Shown here piece after piece: positions 25,101 to 37,170 of a stretch of DNA of 64,000 bases. The stretch comes from Auanema rhodensis. Its lineage: Eukaryota > Nematoda > Chromadorea > Rhabditida > Rhabditidae. A model generated the notes under the pieces. The model was not told the origin of the DNA. It saw only the letters and a list, made by a program, of their open reading frames with translations, and did no database searches. The translations under genes were made by a program, and so were the position numbers. The DNA is taken from assembly GCA_964057225.1 (NCBI GenBank), contig OZ059896.1, forward strand, positions 4,650,001-4,714,000, in the 5' to 3' direction. The stretch's first letter is position 1. Each line of letters starts with the position of its first letter.

Positions 25101-25607
25101 AAAAAATTTTTGTCAAAATGTTTTTGGAAGCAATTTTGAGTGTACATGGAAACTCAACATACACTAATGCATCATTTTTCAAACGATCATAACTAATTTT
25201 TGTATTAAGTTTTTCTTAATGTAGTATAGTGCATTCGATGCGGACTTTTAAGCTGCGTCGATCTGTGTTATCAGATTTGCGCTAGCTTAAAAATGCACCG
25301 AGATATCAACTGATATAAGTTCACACTTATATCCTCGATTTTCACCCTGAAGAATTAATTTTTTCGTTGAATAACATTGTCCATCGTTTTTGCCTTGAAA
25401 GAAGGAATCTAAAAACATCTACTTTTTGCTAAATTATTTTGAAATTTTTCGAAAAAATTTTTGTCAAAATGTTTTTGGAAGCAATTTTGAGTGTACATGG
25501 AAACTCAACATACACTAATGCATCATTTTTCAAACAATCATAACTAATTTTTGTATTAAGCTTTCCTTAATGTAATATAGTGCATTCGATGCGGATTTTT
25601 AAGCTGC
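22101..25607 (+). repeat. 5/6-mer remnants E-B-A-A-C / B / E-B-A-C (M64-M73)
   Basis: Monomers start at 22101 (E), 22452 (B), 22802 (A), 23153 (A tail on an A280 body), 23504 (C-like, 'tttcttaatgtaa'), 23855 (B, 'tttctccctg'), 24205 (E, C124), 24556 (B), 24906 (A) and 25257 (C, 'ttccttaatg'). The copies at 22802, 23153 and 24906 share 'aagtttttc' in place of 'aagcttttc'. The E-B-A trio repeats at an offset of 2104 bp, the same spacing as the 6-mer to the left. Confidence 0.88.
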
Positions 25608-25949
25608 GTCGATCTGTGTTATCAGATTTGCGCTAGCTTAAAAATGCACCGAGATATCAACTGATATAAGTTCACACTTATATCCTCGATTTTCACCCTG
25701 AAGAATTAATTTTTTCGTTGAATAACATTGTCCATCGTTTTTGCCTTGAAAAAAGGAATCTAAAAACATCTACTTTTTGCTAAATTATTTCGAAATTTTT
25801 TGAAAAAATTTTTGTCAAAATGTTTTTGGAAGCAATTTTGAGTGTACATGGAAACTCAACATACACTAATGCATCATTTTTCAAACGATCATAACTAATT
25901 TTTGTGATGAGCGTTTCTCCATGTAGTATAATGCGGATTTTTAAGCTGC
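25608..25949 (+). repeat. B-tailed monomer with a 9-bp deletion (342 bp)
   Basis: The tail reads 'ataatgcggattt' where B monomers read 'ataatgc', then 'attcgatgc', then 'ggattt'. The lost 9 bp lie between two direct 'tgc' triplets (monomer 325-327 and 334-336), with one triplet retained at 25932-25934. This fits replication slippage or microhomology repair. The body has T174 and 'tcgaaatttttt', and lacks the usual B body variants. Confidence 0.95.
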
Positions 25950-28754
25950 GTCGATCTGTGTTATCAGATTTGCGCTAGCTTAAAAATGCACCGAGATATC
26001 AACTGATATAAGTTCACACTTATATCCTCGATTTTCACCCTGAAGAATTATATTTTTCGTTGAATAACATTGTCCATCGTTTTTGCCTTGAAAGAAGGAA
26101 TCTAAAAACATCTACTTTTTGCTAAATTATTTTGAAATTTTTTGAAAAAATTTTTGTCAAAATGTTTTTGGAAGCAATTTTGAGTGTACATGGAAACTCA
26201 ACATACACTAATGCATCATTTTTCAAACGATCATAACTAATTTTTGTATTAAGCTTTTCTTAATGTAGTATAGTGCATTCGATGCGGACTTTTAAGCTGC
26301 GTCGATCTATGTTATCAGATTTGCGCTAGCTTAAAAATGCACCGAGATATTAACTGATATAAGTTCACACTTATATCCTCGATTTTCACCCTGAAGAATT
26401 AATTTTTTCGTTGAATAACATTGTCCATCGTTTTTGCCTCAAAAAAAGGAATCTAAAAACATCTACTTTTTGCGAAATTATTCTGAAATTTTTCGAAAAA
26501 ATTTTGTCAAAATGTTTTTGGAAGCAATGTTGAGTGTACATGGAAACTCAACATACACTAATGCATCATTTTTCAAACGATCATAACTAATTTTTGTGAT
26601 GAGCGTTTCTCCATGTAGTATAATGCATTCGATGCGGATTTTTAAGCTGCGTCGATCTGTGTTATCAGATTTGCGCTAGCTTAAAAATGCACCGAGATAT
26701 CAACTGATATAAGTTCACACTTATATCCTCGATTTTCACCCTGAAGAATTAATTTTTTCGTTGAATAACATTGTCCATCGTTTTTGCCTTGAAAGAAGGA
26801 ATCTAAAAACATCTACTTTTTGCTAAATTATTTTGAAATTTTTCGAAAAAATTTTTGTCAAAATGTTTTTGGAAGCAATTTTGAGTGTACATGGAAACTC
26901 AACATACACTAATGCATCATTTTTCAAACAATCATAACTAATTTTTGTATTAAGCTTTTCTTAATGTAATATAGTGCATTCGATGCGGATTTTTAAGCTG
27001 CGTCGATCTGTGTTATCAGATTTGCGCTAGCTTAAAAATGCACCGAGATATCAACTGATATAAGTTCACACTTATATCCTCGATTTTCTCCCTGAAGAAT
27101 TAATTTTTTCGTTGAATAACATTGTCCATCGTTTTTGCCTCAAAAAAAGGAATCTAAAAACATCTACTTTTTGCGAAATTATTTTGAAATTTTTCGAAAA
27201 AATTTTGTCAAAATGTTTTTGGAAGCAATGTTGAGTGTACATGGAAACTCAACATACACTAATGCATCATTTTTCAAACGATCATAACTAATTTTTGTGA
27301 TGAGCGTTTCTCCATGTAGTATAATGCATTCGATGCGGATTTTTAAGCTGCGTCGATCTGTGTTATCAGATTTGCGCTAGCTTAAAAATGCACCGAGATA
27401 TCAACTGATATAAGTTCACACTTATATCCTCGATTTTCACCCTGAAGAATTAATTTTTTCGTTGAATAACATTGCCCATCGTTTTTGCCTTGAAAGAAGG
27501 AATCTAAAAACATCTACTTTTTGCTAAATTATTTTGAAATTTTTCGAAAAAATTTTTGTCAAAATGTTTTTGGAAGCAATGTTGAGTGTACATGGAAACT
27601 CAACATACACTAATGCATCATTTTTCAAACGATCATAACTAATTTTTGTATTAAGCTTTTCTCAATGTTATTTAGTGCATTCGATGCGGTTTTTTAAGCT
27701 GCGTCGATCTGTGTTATCAGATTTGCGCTAGCTTAAAAATGCACCGAGATATTAACTGATATAAGTTCACACTTATATCCTCGATTTTCACCCTGAAGAA
27801 TTAATTTTTTCGTTGAATAACATTGTCCATCGTTTTTGCCTCAAAAAAAGGAATCTAAAAACATCTACTTTTTGCGAAATTATTTTGAAATTTTTCGAAA
27901 AAATTTTGTCAAAATGTTTTTGGAAGCAATGTTGAGTGTACATGGAAACTCAACATACACTAATGCATCATTTTTCAAACGATCATAACTAATTTTTGTA
28001 TTAAGCTTTCCTCAATGTAATATAGTGCATTCGATGCGGATTTTTAAGCTGCGTCGATCTGTGTTATCAGATTTGCGCTAGCTTAAAAATGCACCGAGAT
28101 ATCAACTGATATAAGTTCACACTTATATCCTCGATTTTCACCCTGAAGAATTAATTTTTTCGTTGAATAACATTGCTCATCGTTTTTGCCTTGAAAGAAG
28201 GAATCTAAAAACATCTACTTTTTGCTAAATTATTTTGAAATTTTTCGAAAAAATTTTTGTCAAAATGTTTTTGGAAGCAATTTTGAGTGTACATGGAAAC
28301 TCAACATACACTAATGCATCATTTTTCAAACGATCATAACTAATTTTTGTATTAAGCTTTTCTTAATGTAGTATAGTGCTTTCGATGCGGACTTTTAAGC
28401 TGCGTCGATCTGTGTTATCAGATTTGCGCTAGCTTAAAAATGCACCGAGATATCAACTGATATAAGTTCACACTTATATCCTCGATTTTCACCCTGAAGA
28501 ATTAATTTTTTCGTTGAATAACATTGTCCATCGTTTTTGCCTTGAAAGAAGGAATCTAAAAACATCTACTTTTTGCTAAATTATTTTGAAATTTTTCGAA
28601 AAAATTTTTGTCAAAATGTTTTTGGAAGCAATTTTGAGTGTACATGGAAACTCAACATACACTAATGCATCATTTTTCAAACAATCATAACTAATTTTTG
28701 TATTAAGCTTTCCTCAATGTAATATAGTGCATTCGATGCGGATTTTTAAGCTGC
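25950..28754 (+). repeat. Irregular block A-B-C-B-E-C-A-C (M75-M82)
   Basis: Monomers start at 25950 (A, 'tatatttttcg' and 'tttttga' changes), 26301 (B, C183), 26651 (C-like, 'tttcttaatgtaa'), 27002 (B, 'tttctccctg'), 27352 (E, 'tgttatttag', C124), 27703 (G174 four-T body with C tail), 28053 (A, 'gctcatc') and 28404 (C). The trio at 26651-27702 repeats the trio at 23504-24555, including the rare 'ctccctg', 3147 bp further on. This marks a duplication nine monomers away, later altered between the copies. Confidence 0.88.
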
Positions 28755-31700
28755 GTCGATCTATGTTATCAGATTTGCGCTAGCTTAAAAATGCACCGAG
28801 ATATTAACTGATATAAGTTCACACTTATATCCTCGATTTTCACCCTGAAGAATTAATTTTTTCGTTGAATAACATTGTCCATCGTTTTTGCCTCAAAAAA
28901 AGGAATCTAAAAACATCTACTTTTTGCGAAATTATTCTGAAATTTTTCGAAAAAATTTTGTCAAAATGTTTTTGGAAGCAATGTTGAGTGTACATGGAAA
29001 CTCAACATACACTAATGCATCATTTTTCAAACGATCATAACTAATTTTTGTGATGAGCGTTTCTCCATGTAGTATAATGCATTCGATGCGGATTTTTAAG
29101 CTGCGTCGATCTGTGTTATCAGATTTGCGCTAGCTTAAAAATGCACCGAGATATCAACTGATATAAGTTCACTCTTATATCCTCGATTTTCACCCTGAAG
29201 AATTAATTTTTTCGTTGAATAACATTGTCCATCGTTTTTGCCTTGAAAGAAGGAATCTAAAAACATCTACTTTTTGCTAAATTATTCTGAAATTTTTCGA
29301 AAAAATTTTTGTCAAAATGTTTTTGGAAGCAATTTTGAGTGTACATGGAAACTCAACATACACTAATGCATCATTTTTCAAACGATCATAACTAATTTTT
29401 GTATTAAGCTTTTCTTAATGTAGTATAGTGCATTCGATGCGGACTTTTAAGCTGCGTCGATCTGTGTTATCAGATTTGCGCTAGCTTAAAAATGCACCGA
29501 GATATCAACTGATATAAGTTCACACTTATATCCTCGATTTTCACCCTGAAGAATTAATTTTTTCGTTGAATAACATTGTCCATCGTTTTTGCCTTGAAAA
29601 AAGGAATCTAAAAACATCTACTTTTTGTGAAATTATTTTGAAATTTTTCGAAAAAATTTTTGTCAAAATGTTTTTGGAAGCAATTTTGAGTGTACATGGA
29701 AACTCAATATACACTAATGCATCATTTTTCAAACGATCATAACTAATTTTTGTATTAAGCTTTTCTTAATGTAGTATAGTGCATTCGATGCGGACTTTTA
29801 AGCTGCGTCGATCTATGTTATCAGATTTGCGCTAGCTTAAAAATGCACCGAGATATTAACTGATATAAGTTCACACTTATATCCTCGATTTTCACCCTGA
29901 AGAATTAATTTTTTCGTTGAATAACATTGTCCATCGTTTTTGCCTTGAAAAAAGAAATCTAAAAACATCTACTTTTTGCTAAATTATTTTGAAATTTTTC
30001 GAAAAAATTTTTGTCAAAATGTTTTTGGAAGCAATTTTGAGTGTACATGGAAACTCAACATACACTAATGCATCATTTTTCAAACGATCATAACTAATTT
30101 TTGTGATGAGCGTTTCTCCATGTAGTATAATGCATTCGATGCGGATTTTTAAGCTGCGTCGATCTATGTTATCAGATTTGCGCTAGCTTAAAAATGCACC
30201 GAGATATTAACTGATATAAGTTCACACTTATATCCTCGATTTTCACCCTGAAGAATTAATTTTTTCGTTGAATAACATTGTCCATCGTTTTTGCCTCAAA
30301 AAAAGGAATCTAAAAACATCTACTTTTTGCGAAATTATTCTGAAATTTTTCGAAAAAATTTTGTCAAAATGTTTTTGGAAGCAATGTTGAGTGTACATGG
30401 AAACTCAACATACACTAATGCATCATTTTTCAAACGATCATAACTAATTTTTGTGATGAGCGTTTCTCCATGTAGTATAATGCATTCGATGCGGATTTTT
30501 AAGCTGCGTCGATCTGTGTTATCAGATTTGCGCTAGCTTAAAAATGCACCGAGATATCAACTGATATAAGTTCACTCTTATATCCTCGATTTTCACCCTG
30601 AAGAATTAATTTTTTCGTTGAATAACATTGTCCATCGTTTTTGCCTTGAAAGAAGGAATCTAAAAACATCTACTTTTTGCTAAATTATTTTGAAATTTTT
30701 CGAAAAAATTTTTGTCAAAATGTTTTTGGAAGCAATTTTGAGTGTACATGGAAACTCAACATACACTAATGCATCATTTTTCAAACGATCATAACTAATT
30801 TTTGTATTAAGCTTTTCTTAATGTAGTATAGTGCATTCGATGCGGACTTTTAAGCTGCGTCGATCTGTGTTATCAGATTTGCGCTAGCTTAAAAATGCAC
30901 CGAGATATTAACTGATATAAGTTCACACTTATATCCTCGATTTTCACCCTGAAGAATTAATTTATTCGTTGAATAACATTGTCCATCGTTTTTGCCTCAA
31001 AAAAAGGAATCTAAAAACATCTACTTTTTGCGAAATTATTTTGAAATTTTTCGAAAAAATTTTGTCAAAATGTTTTTGGAAGCAATGTTGAGTGTACATG
31101 GAAACTCAACATACACTAATGCATCATTTTTCAAACGATCATAACTAATTTTTGTGATGAGCGTTTCTCCATGTAGTATAATGCATTCGATGCGGATTTT
31201 TAAGCTGCGTCGATCTGTGTTATCAGATTTGCGCTAGCTTAAAAATGCACCGAGATATTAACTGATATAAGTTCACACTTATATCCTCGATTTTCACCCT
31301 GAAGAATTAATTTTTTCGTTGAATAACATTGTCCATCGTTTTTGCCTCAAAAAAAGGAATCTAAAAACATCTACTTTTTGCGAAATTATTTTGAAATTTT
31401 TCGAAAAAATTTTGTCAAAATGTTTTTGGAAGCAATGTTGAGTGTACATGGAAACTCAACATACACTAATGCATCATTTTTCAAACGATCATAACTAATT
31501 TTTGTGATGAGCGTTTCTCCATGTAGTATAATGCATTCGATGCGGATTTTTAAGCTGCGTCGATCTGTGTTATCAGATTTGCGCTAGCTTAAAAATGCAC
31601 CGAGATATCAACTGATATAAGTTCACACTTATATCCTCGATTTTCACCCTGAAGAATTAATTTTTTCGTTGAATAACATTGTCCATCGTTTTTGCCTTGA

Positions 31701-31909
31701 AAAAAGGAATCTAAAAATATCTACTTTTTGCTAAATTATTCTGAAATTTTTCGAAAAAATTTTTGTCAAAATGTTTTTGGAAGCAATGTTGAGTGTACAT
31801 GGAAACTCAACATACACTAATGCATCATTTTTCAAACGATCATAACTAATTTTTGTGATGAGCGTTTCTCCATGTAGTATAATGCATTCGATGCGGATTT
31901 TTAAGCTGC
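28755..31909 (+). repeat. 4-mer higher-order repeats rich in B (M83-M91)
   Basis: Monomers start at 28755 (B, C183), 29105 (A, T69), 29456 (A, G174 with five Ts), 29807 (B tail, T174 body), 30158 (B, C183), 30508 (A, T69), 30859 (B), 31209 (B) and 31559 (B tail, T174 body). The pair B(C183)-A(T69) repeats at 1403 bp, giving a 4-mer register. The copy at 29456 reads 'gtgaaat' at 172-178 and is one of seven recombinant G174 five-T monomers. The copies at 30859 and 31209 are nearly identical neighbours. Confidence 0.88.
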
Positions 31910-32611
31910 GTCGATCTGTGTTATCAGATTTGCGCTAGCCTAAAAATGCACCGAGATATCAACTGATATAAGTTCACACTTATATCCTCGATTTTCACCC
32001 TGAAGAATTAATTTTTTCGTTGAATAACATTGTCCATCGTTTTTGCCTTGAAAGAAGGAATCTAAAAACATCTACTTTTTGCTAAATTATTCTGAAATTT
32101 TTCGAAAAAATTTTTGTCAAAATGTTTTTGGAAGCAATTTTGAGTGTACATGGAAACTCAACATACACTAATGCATCATTTTTCAAACAATCATAACTAG
32201 TTTTTGTATTAAGCTTTCCTCAATGTAATATAGTGCATTCGATGCGGATTTTTAAGCTGCGTCGATCTGTGTTATCAGATTTGCGCTAGCCTAAAAATGC
32301 ACCGAGATATCAACTGATATAAGTTCACACTTATATCCTCGATTTTCACCCTGAAGAATTAATTTTTTCGTTGAATAACATTGTCCATCGTTTTTGCCTT
32401 GAAAGAAGGAATCTAAAAACATCTACTTTTTGCTAAATTATTTTGAAATTTTTCGAAAAAATTTTTGTCAAAATGTTTTTGGAAGCAATTTTGAGTGTAC
32501 ATGGAAACTCAACATACACTAATGCATCATTTTTCAAACAATCATAACTAGTTTTTGTATTAAGCTTTCCTCAATGTAATATAGTGCATTCGATGCGGAT
32601 TTTTAAGCTGC
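31910..32611 (+). repeat. Recent single-monomer duplication of a C monomer
   Basis: The copies at 31910 and 32261 both have 'gctagcctaaa' (C for T at position 31) and 'taactagtttt', changes that are rare elsewhere ('taactagt' occurs once more, near 12560). The main visible difference is C183 in the first and T183 in the second. A 351-bp tandem duplication by unequal exchange is the simplest reading. The C31 change removes the outermost but one pair of the junction hairpin. Confidence 0.92.
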
Positions 32612-34717
32612 GTCGATCTGTGTTATTAGATTTGCGCTAGCTTAAAAATGCACCGAGATATCAACTGATATAAGTTCACACTTATATCCTCGATTTTCAC
32701 CCTGAAGAATTAATTTTTTCGTTGAATAACATTGTCCATCGTTTTTGCCTTGAAAGAAGGAATCTAAAAACATCTACTTTTTGCTAAATTATTTTGAAAT
32801 ATTTCGAAAAAATTTTTGTCAAAATGTTTTTGGAAGCAATGTTGAGTGTACATGGAAACTCAACATACACTAATGCATCATTTTTCAAACGATCATAACT
32901 AATTTTTGTATCGAGCGTTTCTTAATGTATTATAGTGCATTCGATGCGGATTTTTAAGCTGCTTCGATCTGTGTTATCAGATTTGCGCTAGCTTAAAAAT
33001 GCACCGAGATATCAACTGATATAAGTTCACACTTATATCCTCGATTTTCACCCTGAAGAATTAATTTTTTCGTTGAATAACATTGTCCATCGTTTTTGCC
33101 TTGAAAAAAGGAATCTAAAAACATCTACTTTTTGCTAAATTATTTTGAAATTTTTCGAAAAAATTTTTGTCAAAATGTTTTTGGAAGCAATTTTGAGTGT
33201 ACATGGAAACTCAACATACACTAATGCATCATTTTTCAAACGATCATAACTAATTTTTGTATTAAGCTTTTCTTAATGTAGTATAGTGCATTCGATGCGG
33301 ATTTTTAAGCTGCTTCGATCTGTGTTATCAGATTTGCGCTAGCTTAAAAATGCACCGAGATATCAACTGATATAAGTTCACACTTATATCCTCGATTTTC
33401 ACCCTGAAGAATTAATTTTTTCGTTGAATAACATTGTCCATCGTTTTTGCCTTGAAAGAAGGAATCTAAAAACATCTACTTTTTGCTAAATTATTTTGAA
33501 ATTTTTCGAAAAAATTTTTGTCAAAATGTTTTTGGAAGCAATTTTGAGTGTACATGGAAACTCAACATACACTAATGCATCATTTTTCAAACGATCATAA
33601 CTAATTTTTGTATTCAGCTTTCCTCAATGTAATATAGTGCATTCGATGCGGATTTTTAAGCTGCGTCGATCTGTGTTATTAGATTTGCGCTAGCTTAAAA
33701 ATGCACCGAGATATTAACTGATATAAGTTCACACTTATATCCTCGATTTTCACCCTGAAGAATTAATTTTTTCGTTGAATAACATTGTCCATCGTTTTTG
33801 CCTCAAAAAAAGGAATCTAAAAACATCTACTTTTTGCGAAATTATTTTGAAATTTTTCGAAAAAATTTTTGTCAAAATGTTTTTGGAAGCAATTTTGAGT
33901 GTACATGGAAACTCAACATACACTAATGCATCATTTTTCAAACGATCATAACTAATTTTTGTATTAAGCTTTTCTTAATGTAGTATAGTGCATTCGATGC
34001 GGACTTTTAAGCTGCGTCGATCTATGTTATCAGATTTGCGCTAGCTTAAAAATGCACCGAGATATCAACTGATATAAGTTCACACTTATATCCTCGATTT
34101 TCACCCTGAAGAATTAATTTTTTCGTTGAATAACATTGTCCATCGTTTTTGCCTCAAAAAAAGGAATCTAAAAACATCTACTTTTTGCGAAATTATTTTG
34201 AAATTTTTCGAAAAAATTTTTGTCAATATGTTTTTGGAAGCAATGTTGAGTGTACATGGAAACTCAACATACACTAATGCATCATTTTTCAAACGATCAT
34301 AACTAATTTTTGTATTGAGCGTTTCTCTATGTAATATAGTGCATTCGATGCGGATTTTTAAGCTGCGTCGATCTGTGTTATCAGATTTGCGCTAGCTTAA
34401 AAATGCACCGAGATATTAACTGATATAAGTTCACACTTATATCCTCGATTTTCACCCTGAAGAATTAATTTTTTCGTTGAATAACATTGTCCATCGTTTT
34501 TGCTTTGAAAGAAGGAATCTAAAAACATCTACTTTTTGCTAAATTGTTTTGAAATTTTTCGAAAAAATTTTTGTCAAAATGTTTTTGGAAGCAATTTTGA
34601 GTGTACATGGAAACTCAACATACACTAATGCATCATTTTTCAAACGATCATAACTAATTTTTGTATTAAGCTTTTCTTAATGTAGTATAGTGCATTCGAT
34701 GCGGACTTTTAAGCTGC
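32612..34717 (+). repeat. Transition block D-A-C-A-F-A (M94-M99)
   Basis: Monomers start at 32612 (D, 'gtatcgagc', 'ttattag'), 32963 (A front, 'ggattt'), 33314 (C tail with G280, 'attcagc'), 33665 (G174 five-T body, A tail), 34016 (G174 five-T body, first F tail of the window) and 34367 (A, 'gctttga', 'attgttt'). The two G174 five-T copies are adjacent. Left-domain markers C124 and T69 are absent from here on, and F tails begin, so this block holds the boundary between the two main domains. Confidence 0.85.
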
Positions 34718-37170
34718 GTCGATCTATGTTATCAGATTTGCGCTAGCTTAAAAATGCACCGAGATATCAACTGATATAAGTTCACACTTATATCCTCGAT
34801 TTTCACCCTGAAGAATTAATTTTTTCGTTGAATAACATTGTCCATCGTTTTTGCCTTGAAAGAAGGAATCTAAAAACATCTACTTTTTGCTAAATTATTT
34901 TGAAATTTTTCGAAAAAATTTTTGTCAAAATGTTTTTGGAAGCAATTTTGAGTGTACATGGAAACTCAACATACACTAATGCATCATTTTTCAAACGATC
35001 ATAACTAATTTTTGTATTAAGCTTTTCTCAATGTCATATAGTGCGATCGATGCGGTTTTTTAAGCTGCGTCGATCTGTGTTATCAGATTTGCGCTAGCTT
35101 AAAAATGCACCGAGATATTAACTGATATAAGTTCACACTTATATCCTCGATTTTCACCCTGAAGAATTAATTTTTTCGTTGAATAACATTGTCCATCGTT
35201 TTTGCCTCAAAAAAAGGAATCTAAAAACATCTACTTTTTGCGAAATTATTTTGAAATTTTTCGAAAAAGTTTTGTCAAAATGTTTTTGGAAGCAATTTTG
35301 AGTGTACATGGAAACTCAACATACACTAATGCATCATTTTTCAAACGATCATAACTAATTTTTGTATTAAGCTTTTCTCAATGTAATATAGTGCATTCGA
35401 TGCGGTTTTTTAAGCTGCGTCGATCTGTGTTATCAGATTTGCGCTAGCTTAAAAATGCACCGAGATATTAACTGATATAAGTTCACACTTATATCCTCGA
35501 TTTTCACCCTGAAGAATTAATTTTTTCGTTGAATAACATTGTCCATCGTTTTTGCCTCAAAAAAAGGAATCTAAAAACATCTACTTTTTGCGAAATTATT
35601 TTGAAATTTTTCGAAAAAATTTTGTCAAAATGTTTTTGGAAGCAATGTTGAGTGTACATGGAAACTCAACATACACTAATGCATCATTTTTCAAACGATC
35701 ATAACTAATTTTTGTGATGAGCGTTTCTCCATGTAGTATAATGCATTCGATGCGGATTTTTAAGCTGCTTCGATCTGTGTTATCAGATTTGCGCTAGCTT
35801 AAAAATGCACCGAGATATCAACTGATATAAGTTCACACTTATATCCTCGATTTTCACCCTGAAGAATTAATTTCTTCGTTGAATAACATTGTCCATCGTT
35901 TTTGCCTCAAAAAAAGGAATCTAAAAACATCTACTTTTTGCTAAATTATTTTGAAATTTTTCGAAAAAATTTTTGTCAAAATGTTTTTGGAAGCAATTTT
36001 GAGTGTACATGGAAACTCAACATACACTAATGCATCATTTTTCAAACGATCATAACTAATTTTTGTATTAAGCTTTTCTTAATGTAGTATAGTGCATTCG
36101 ATGCGGACTTTTAAGCTGCGTCGATCTATGTTATCAGATTTGCGCTAGCTTAAAAATGCACCGAGATATCAACTGATATAAGTTCACACTTATATCCTCG
36201 ATTTTCACCCTGAAGAATTAATTTTTTCGTTGAATAACATTGTCCATCGTTTTTGCCTTGAAAAAAGGAATCTAAAAACATCTACTTTTTGCTAAATTAT
36301 TTTGAAATTTTTCGAAAAAATTTTTGTCAAAATGTTTTTGGAAGCAATGTTGAGTGTACATGGAAACTCAACATACACTAATGCATCATTTTTCAAACGA
36401 TCATAACTAATTTTTGTATTAAGCGTTTCTCTATGTAATATAGTGCATTCGATGCGGATTTTTAAGCTGCGTCGATCTGTGTTATCAGATTTGCGCTAGC
36501 TTAAAAATGCACCGAGATATTAACTGATATAAGTTCACACTTATATCCTCGATTTTCACCCTGAAGAATTAATTTTTTCGTTGAATAACATTGTCCATCG
36601 TTTTTGCCTCAAAAAAAGGAATCTAAAAACATCTACTTTTTGCGAAATTATTTTGAAATTTTTCGAAAAAGTTTTGTCAAAATGTTTTTGGAAGCAATTT
36701 TGAGTGTACATGGAAACTCAACATACACTAATGCATCATTTTTCAAACGATCATAACTAATTTTTGTATTAAGCTTTTCTCAATGTAATATAGTGCATTC
36801 GATGCGGTTTTTTAAGCTGCGTCGATCTGTGTTATCAGATTTGCGCTAGCTTAAAAATGCACCGAGATATTAACTGATATAAGTTCACACTTATATCCTC
36901 GATTTTCACCCTGAAGAATTAATTTTTTCGTTGAATAACATTGTCCATCGTTTTTGCCTCAAAAAAAGGAATCTAAAAACATCTACTTTTTGCGAAATTA
37001 TTTTGAAATTTTTCGAAAAAATTTTGTCAAAATGTTTTTGGAAGCAATGTTGAGTGTACATGGAAACTCAACATACACTAATGCATCATTTTTCAAACGA
37101 TCATAACTAATTTTTGTGATGAGCGTTTCTCCATGTAGTATAATGCATTCGATGCGGATTTTTAAGCTGC
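34718..37170 (+). repeat. 4-mer higher-order repeat E-B-A-F (M100-M106)
   Basis: Monomers start at 34718 (E, with 'tgtcatatag' and 'gcgatcg'), 35069 (E tail on a four-T body, 'aaaaagtttt'), 35419 (B followed by 'gcttcg'), 35769 (A, 'tttcttcg', CA140-141 with T174), 36120 (F), 36471 (E, 'aaaaagtttt') and 36821 (B followed by 'gcttcg'). The 'aaaaagtttt' marker recurs at an offset of 1402 bp. The A(tttcttcg) monomer of the second unit is at 37171 and starts the trimer region. Confidence 0.9.

Noticed and set aside
29541-29732. 63-codon minus-strand open frames, here and at 33750, 34101, 54091, 55495, 57250 and 61460
   Set aside because: All start at TTG and occupy monomer positions 86-277. They exist only where G174 (which removes a TAG) coincides with the five-T run (which keeps the frame). 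Their near-identity reflects satellite homogenisation, not protein conservation. They are useful only as markers of recombinant monomers.
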